A DNA stretch of 9,325 nt from Flavobacteriales bacterium (GTDB lineage Bacteria > Bacteroidota > Bacteroidia > Flavobacteriales_D > Sanyastnellaceae). The DNA lies in the NCBI GenBank assembly GCA_027488055.1, contig JAIYCK010000099.1:1-9325 (forward strand). The letters run 5' to 3'. The position numbers and the translations under genes were made by a program. Shown here one piece after another: positions 6,133 through 9,325 of the stretch (the stretch's first letter is position 1; every line of letters starts with the position of its first letter). The notes beneath the pieces were generated by a model, which saw only the letters and a program-made list of their open reading frames with translations, did not search any database and was not told where the DNA came from.

Positions 6133-6448
6133 CCCACATCATCAATGCTTCATGGATCTCGCCCAATGTTTTTTGATCTCCCTTTTGTCGGGCCAAAGCC
6201 TTGCCGATTTTGTAGATCGATATCGCGCTGTCGATGTCATCGGTCGCCTCTAATAATTTACCCAATTGGTAATAGGTAGGCAAATAATCGGGACTGTCAA
6301 GTGTCAGTTGATGCAATTGTTCTTTGGCGCTATCAGGATCGTTGAGCGCAACGTATTCCAATGCAATGGCATATTTCAAAAAGGGATCATGGGGATCACT
6401 TTCTTGCATCTTTCGGATTAGATCAAGTCTGTTTTCACTGCTGCTCAT
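6116..6448 (-). CDS. Small TPR-repeat protein
   Basis: This 110-residue soluble, acidic protein is made of about two tetratricopeptide repeats: roughly residues 23-56 (FLKYAIALEYVALNDPDSAKE..) and 57-90 (YYQLGKLLEATDDIDSAISIY..), ending in the acidic tail MMWDDDEE. TPR units are protein-interaction scaffolds; there is no catalytic motif or export signal. I chose the ATG at 6448-6446 (MSSSENRLDLI). The frame is open to an ATG at 6562, but those 38 extra codons lie inside the coding end of the upstream flavoprotein gene and read unlike a TPR. With this start it overlaps the upstream gene by 14 bp and the glycosyltransferase gene downstream, so the three are probably one operon. The partner is unknown. 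Small TPR proteins of this kind occur in many Bacteroidota. Confidence 0.82.
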   Translation of the reverse strand: MSSSENRLDLIRKMQESDPHDPFLKYAIALEYVALNDPDSAKEQLHQLTLDSPDYLPTYYQLGKLLEATDDIDSAISIYKIGKALARQKGDQKTLGEIHEALMMWDDDEE

Positions 6449-7676
6449 GTGCTGCTTTGTTTTTTTCTGATATATGTCGGGCGGCAAGCATACTTGTTGT
6501 CCATGCTGCTTGAAAATTAAATCCACCCGTGACGGCGTCGATATTGAGTACTTCACCGGCAAAAAACAAATGAGGATTTAGTTTGCTCTCCATACTCTTG
6601 AAATCAACTTCTTTCAAATCCACACCACCAGCTGTGACGAATTCATCTTTGAACGTGCTTTTGCCTTGTACTTTGAAATAACAACGTTGCACTGCATCAG
6701 CGATATGCTCAAGTTGCTTGTTGCTTATATCGCCCCATTTTTGATCGGCCAAGCCTCCTTGAAGTTGGAGCAATCCGATCCATAAACGATTGGGGATACG
6801 CGCCGGACTGAAGGTGCGTACCAAAGCCTTGGAGTGTTCCAATCTTATTTCTTTGAGCATTTCAATAAAACTATCGGCGGCATAACGCGTGTCCCAATTC
6901 ACGCGCACTATGAAATCGTATTTATTGGTATGCAATTCGCGCGCTGCCCATGCGCTCAATTTCAAAATTCCAGGGCCGCTCAATCCCCAATGGGTAATCA
7001 AAACGGGACCTTCAGCAATGAACTTCGTGCCTTCGATGCGCACAGAGCAGTGTGCCGCTGATATGCCCATCAAATCCTGTATGCGCTCATCGCGCACATT
7101 GAAAGTAAAGAGTGAGGGCACTGGTGGGATAATTTGGTGGCCCAATTGCTCTAGTATTTTCCAACTTTGCATTGAACTGCCTGTGGTGTATACGATGGCA
7201 TCCGAGTGCATACTTTGTTCATCTCCGAAGTGAATTCGCCATCCTTTTTCCTCTTTGTCCAGCTTTTGTATTCCACTATTCAATTTAATGCGAACGCCAT
7301 ATAGCTCGGCTTCTCGCATGAAACAATCAATGATGGTTTGGCTGTCATTGGAAATTGGAAAAACGCGGTTATCATCCTCTGTTTTCAATGGAATACCACG
7401 GATTTCAAACCACTCAAAGACATCGCCTGGCTGAAAGTAATGAAATGGTCCGAGTAACTCACGACCACCTCTGGGATAAAACTTCACCAATTCCTTGGGT
7501 TCAAAGCAGGCGTGTGTGACATTGCATCGACCTCCACCACTGATTTTTACCTTGCCAAGAAGTTGATTGGATTTTTCAAGTACAATGACATCCAAATCCG
7601 GAGCCATGCGAGCAAGATTGATAGCACAGAATATACCTGCTGCACCGCCACCAATGATTGCCACACTTTTTATCAT
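6435..7676 (-). CDS. NAD(P)/FAD-dependent oxidoreductase, HI0933/YhiN (BaiN-like) family
   Basis: This cytoplasmic flavoprotein is 413 residues, about the normal family length. The N-terminal Rossmann motif IIGGGAAG (7-14) with an acidic E34 at the end of strand 2 binds the FAD ADP moiety. It is followed by the family hallmark GKVKISGGGRCNVTH (41-55). The C terminus carries the second hallmark, TAGGVDLKEVDF.SMESKL (from about 348), and the FAD-closing FAGEVLNIDAVTGGFNFQAAW (372-392). HI0933-type proteins are widespread and the physiological reaction is mostly unassigned; the name BaiN comes from a bile-acid pathway member and should not be transferred here. The start MIKSVAIIGGG places the Rossmann motif at the usual distance from the N terminus. 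The gene follows the T9SS-protein gene after 43 bp and overlaps the TPR gene by 14 bp. Confidence 0.93.
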   Translation of the reverse strand: MIKSVAIIGGGAAGIFCAINLARMAPDLDVIVLEKSNQLLGKVKISGGGRCNVTHACFEPKELVKFYPRGGRELLGPFHYFQPGDVFEWFEIRGIPLKTEDDNRVFPISNDSQTIIDCFMREAELYGVRIKLNSGIQKLDKEEKGWRIHFGDEQSMHSDAIVYTTGSSMQSWKILEQLGHQIIPPVPSLFTFNVRDERIQDLMGISAAHCSVRIEGTKFIAEGPVLITHWGLSGPGILKLSAWAARELHTNKYDFIVRVNWDTRYAADSFIEMLKEIRLEHSKALVRTFSPARIPNRLWIGLLQLQGGLADQKWGDISNKQLEHIADAVQRCYFKVQGKSTFKDEFVTAGGVDLKEVDFKSMESKLNPHLFFAGEVLNIDAVTGGFNFQAAWTTSMLAARHISEKNKAAHEQQ

Positions 7677-7719
7677 GTTGCGAATATCGTGATCTTATTT
7701 GGCAAACAAAAATCCTTGA

Positions 7720-9325
7720 CTAACGAACTAATATGATGATGCCTTTTCGGGTACCTACATCACCCTCCGTGCTCTCGTAAGTCAAATGATAGCTATATAT
7801 TCCGTCGGGTGAATAGAAGCTGCCTTCATTCATTTCCCCTGTCCAGACAAAATGTGGATCTTCTGTCTCCAATACTTTCTCTCCAAATCTGTTGAACAGA
7901 TAAAAGTGCATTTTGGCAATATTGTATGTCTCAATTTTCCATACATCATTGATCCCATCATTGTCAGGTGTAAAGCTATTCGGCAGGTAGATGGTATATG
8001 AGCAATCTTCGTAGCTTACTTCTACTTGGTCTTGAATAGTTCCACAATCATTGGTCACGGCTACCACATAAAGGCCGCTTTCGTAGACTATTGTACTTGG
8101 ACTGGTATCGCCATTGTTCCAGTAATAACTACTGTTGGAGGGATGGCTAGCGCTGATGACAACTCCTTGATCCACGCAGCCAATCATTTCATTGGGTAAA
8201 TCTACAAAAGGCAATGGGCGGGTGCTGACTGACACACTGTCTGTCACGCTGCATGGGCCTTCTACAATAGTGACACCATATGTTCCCGACGAATTGGTGG
8301 AGAACTGGTCGCTAAAACTTCCTCCAGACCATTGTCCTGGCTCTGGGATATTGAAGACGGCTTCCTCATCTACGCAAATACTCACATCTGGTCCCAATTC
8401 GAGATAGGGTAGAGTGATAGCTATAACTTCCACAAAGCCTGAACTACTGCAATTGTCATTGGTGACAGTCACATCATATTGCCCAGCTGCAGTCACAGTT
8501 TGAATGGCATCATTCACGCCATTATCCCATTGCACTTCATCCCATCCTGCGCCGGCATTGATGGTTACCTCACCATTTGGACAAACAAAAACAGGACTAT
8601 TGAGTGCAAGTACAGGAAGTGGAGTTTCCGAAATAGTTAAACCATCGCTATAACTACATCCCAGCAATGTGGTAGCAGTCAGTACATAAGAGCCTGGAGC
8701 ATCTACGGTGATGGTAAGTTGATCCTCATCATTGGGGTCAATGACGCCATTGGGTGTGGACCACAGTAATTGATGAAAGTTGCCCGTGACAATAGCTGTT
8801 GCCGAAGTGGATGTTCCCTCACAAAAAGCAAGATCGCTTCCAGCATTCACACTGAGAGGAGGCTCAATTGCCAATTCTACTTCATCGCTAGCGGAAATTC
8901 CGCAGTTGTCTGTTACTGTCACGGTATAATTAGTTGTGACGAATACCGTTGCAACTGTATTAGCTTGTGTTGATGTAGAGAGGCCTGTAGCAGGTTCCCA
9001 TTGATAGTTACCAATGCTGCCCGAAGAAGTCAGCGTGACAGGGGTTCCAGGGCAGTTCGTGGTAACTGGTTGAGCAACAATAGTTGGAAAGGGCAAAAGG
9101 GTCAATTCAACTTGTGCTTGAGCAGCACAACCGTTAAGGTCTGTTCCTGTTACCGTGTAAGTGGTTACTGCTGTTGGACTTGAATTCACACTGGCTCCCG
9201 AGGTAGCATTCAAAAATGTGGATGGCGACCAAGAATAGGTAGCTGCTCCATTAGCGGTTAGCAAGTAAGGCAAACCATAACACACTTGGGCATCATTGCT
9301 TACAGTGACTTGGGGCAAAGGATAT
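7720..9325 (-). CDS. Large surface protein with Ig/PKD-like repeats and T9SS type-B sorting domain (C-terminal part, runs off right edge)
   Basis: About 534 codons are visible and the frame is open through the right edge, so the N terminus and signal peptide lie outside. The visible part is about six tandem Ig/PKD-like units of roughly 65-85 residues. Each has an early Cys, a central Trp strand (for example ATYSWSPST, NYQWEPATG, EVQWDNGVN) and a closing G-x-Y-x-V-x-V strand followed by a Cys. This is the repeat style of Bacteroidota adhesins and gliding-associated proteins. The last 92 residues (about 7723-7998) are the gliding-motility-associated C-terminal domain, recognised by LPNSFTPDNDGINDVW, FNRFGEKV and PDGIYSYHLTY, ending KGIIILVR. 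This is the type-B signal for T9SS export to the cell surface. Family membership says surface or secreted; the ligand or role is unknown. It precedes the flavoprotein gene by 43 bp. Confidence 0.93.
   Translation of the reverse strand, partial: YPLPQVTVSNDAQVCYGLPYLLTANGAATYSWSPSTFLNATSGASVNSSPTAVTTYTVTGTDLNGCAAQAQVELTLLPFPTIVAQPVTTNCPGTPVTLTSSGSIGNYQWEPATGLSTSTQANTVATVFVTTNYTVTVTDNCGISASDEVELAIEPPLSVNAGSDLAFCEGTSTSATAIVTGNFHQLLWSTPNGVIDPNDEDQLTITVDAPGSYVLTATTLLGCSYSDGLTISETPLPVLALNSPVFVCPNGEVTINAGAGWDEVQWDNGVNDAIQTVTAAGQYDVTVTNDNCSSSGFVEVIAITLPYLELGPDVSICVDEEAVFNIPEPGQWSGGSFSDQFSTNSSGTYGVTIVEGPCSVTDSVSVSTRPLPFVDLPNEMIGCVDQGVVISASHPSNSSYYWNNGDTSPSTIVYESGLYVVAVTNDCGTIQDQVEVSYEDCSYTIYLPNSFTPDNDGINDVWKIETYNIAKMHFYLFNRFGEKVLETEDPHFVWTGEMNEGSFYSPDGIYSYHLTYESTEGDVGTRKGIIILVR
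7723..7998 (-). other. T9SS type-B C-terminal sorting domain (CHU_C-like)
   Basis: This is the terminal 92-residue domain of the surface protein, starting just after the Cys of the last Ig-like unit (YTIYLPNSFTPDNDGIND..). The NSFTPDNDGIND and FNRFGEKV motifs are those of the gliding-motility-associated domain, used for translocation through the type IX machinery and surface attachment. It shows that the host has a T9SS, although no machinery gene is in the window. Confidence 0.92.

Noticed and set aside
6449..6562. Longer start for the TPR protein at 6562
   Set aside because: The added 38 codons lie entirely inside the flavoprotein's conserved C-terminal coding sequence and do not look like TPR sequence.
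7720..9318. TTG at 9318 as the start of the surface protein
   Set aside because: The frame stays open past it to the window edge, and the TTG falls at the beginning of an Ig-like unit with no signal peptide. The gene is truncated by the window.

Overview
The window looks like a chromosomal segment from a Bacteroidota bacterium, most likely of Flavobacteriales type. The reasons are a type IX secretion (T9SS) type-B sorting domain at the end of a large Ig/PKD-like surface protein, a Cys-containing 'GCT..NYNPSA..DDGSC' module that is common in Flavobacteriales secreted proteins, a Bacteroidota-style PagL-like outer-membrane protein, a GIN-domain (DUF2807) lipoprotein, TAnnTTTG-type promoter elements, and little sign of Shine-Dalgarno sequences. 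I see no insertion sequences, CRISPR arrays, tRNA or rRNA. Layout from left to right: the N-terminal 257 codons of dnaA run leftward off the window (1-773). A gene-free, AT-rich 379-bp region follows (774-1152), with a nested dyad and a candidate promoter. A YbgC/FadM-type acyl-CoA thioesterase reads rightward (1153-1545). It converges, with a 6-bp gap, on a leftward two-gene unit (3386-1552): a PagL/acyloxyacyl-hydrolase-like gene, then a DUF2807 lipoprotein, joined by a 4-bp ATGA overlap. The PagL-like gene is broken by an in-frame TGA just before a run of 16 A on its coding strand. Divergent from it is a secreted PQQ-type sugar dehydrogenase with Ig-like, Cys-rich and half-dockerin C-terminal modules (3470-4990). 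Its TAA overlaps the TAA of the next, convergent gene inside a single TTAA. The right half is a leftward cluster. Read in transcription order it is a large T9SS type-B surface protein (partial, runs off the right edge), a HI0933/YhiN-type flavoprotein, a small TPR protein, and a GT4 glycosyltransferase. The last three overlap one another and probably form one translationally coupled operon. How the genes fit together: most of the window is envelope and surface biology (lipid A-type modification, a surface lipoprotein, a secreted dehydrogenase, a T9SS-exported protein, a glycosyltransferase) next to housekeeping genes (dnaA, thioesterase, flavoprotein). I did not find a convincing new multi-gene system. 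The items most worth a second look are the TGA-interrupted PagL-like gene with its A16 tract and altered triad residue, the dyad upstream of dnaA and the thioesterase gene, and the module architecture of the sugar dehydrogenase.
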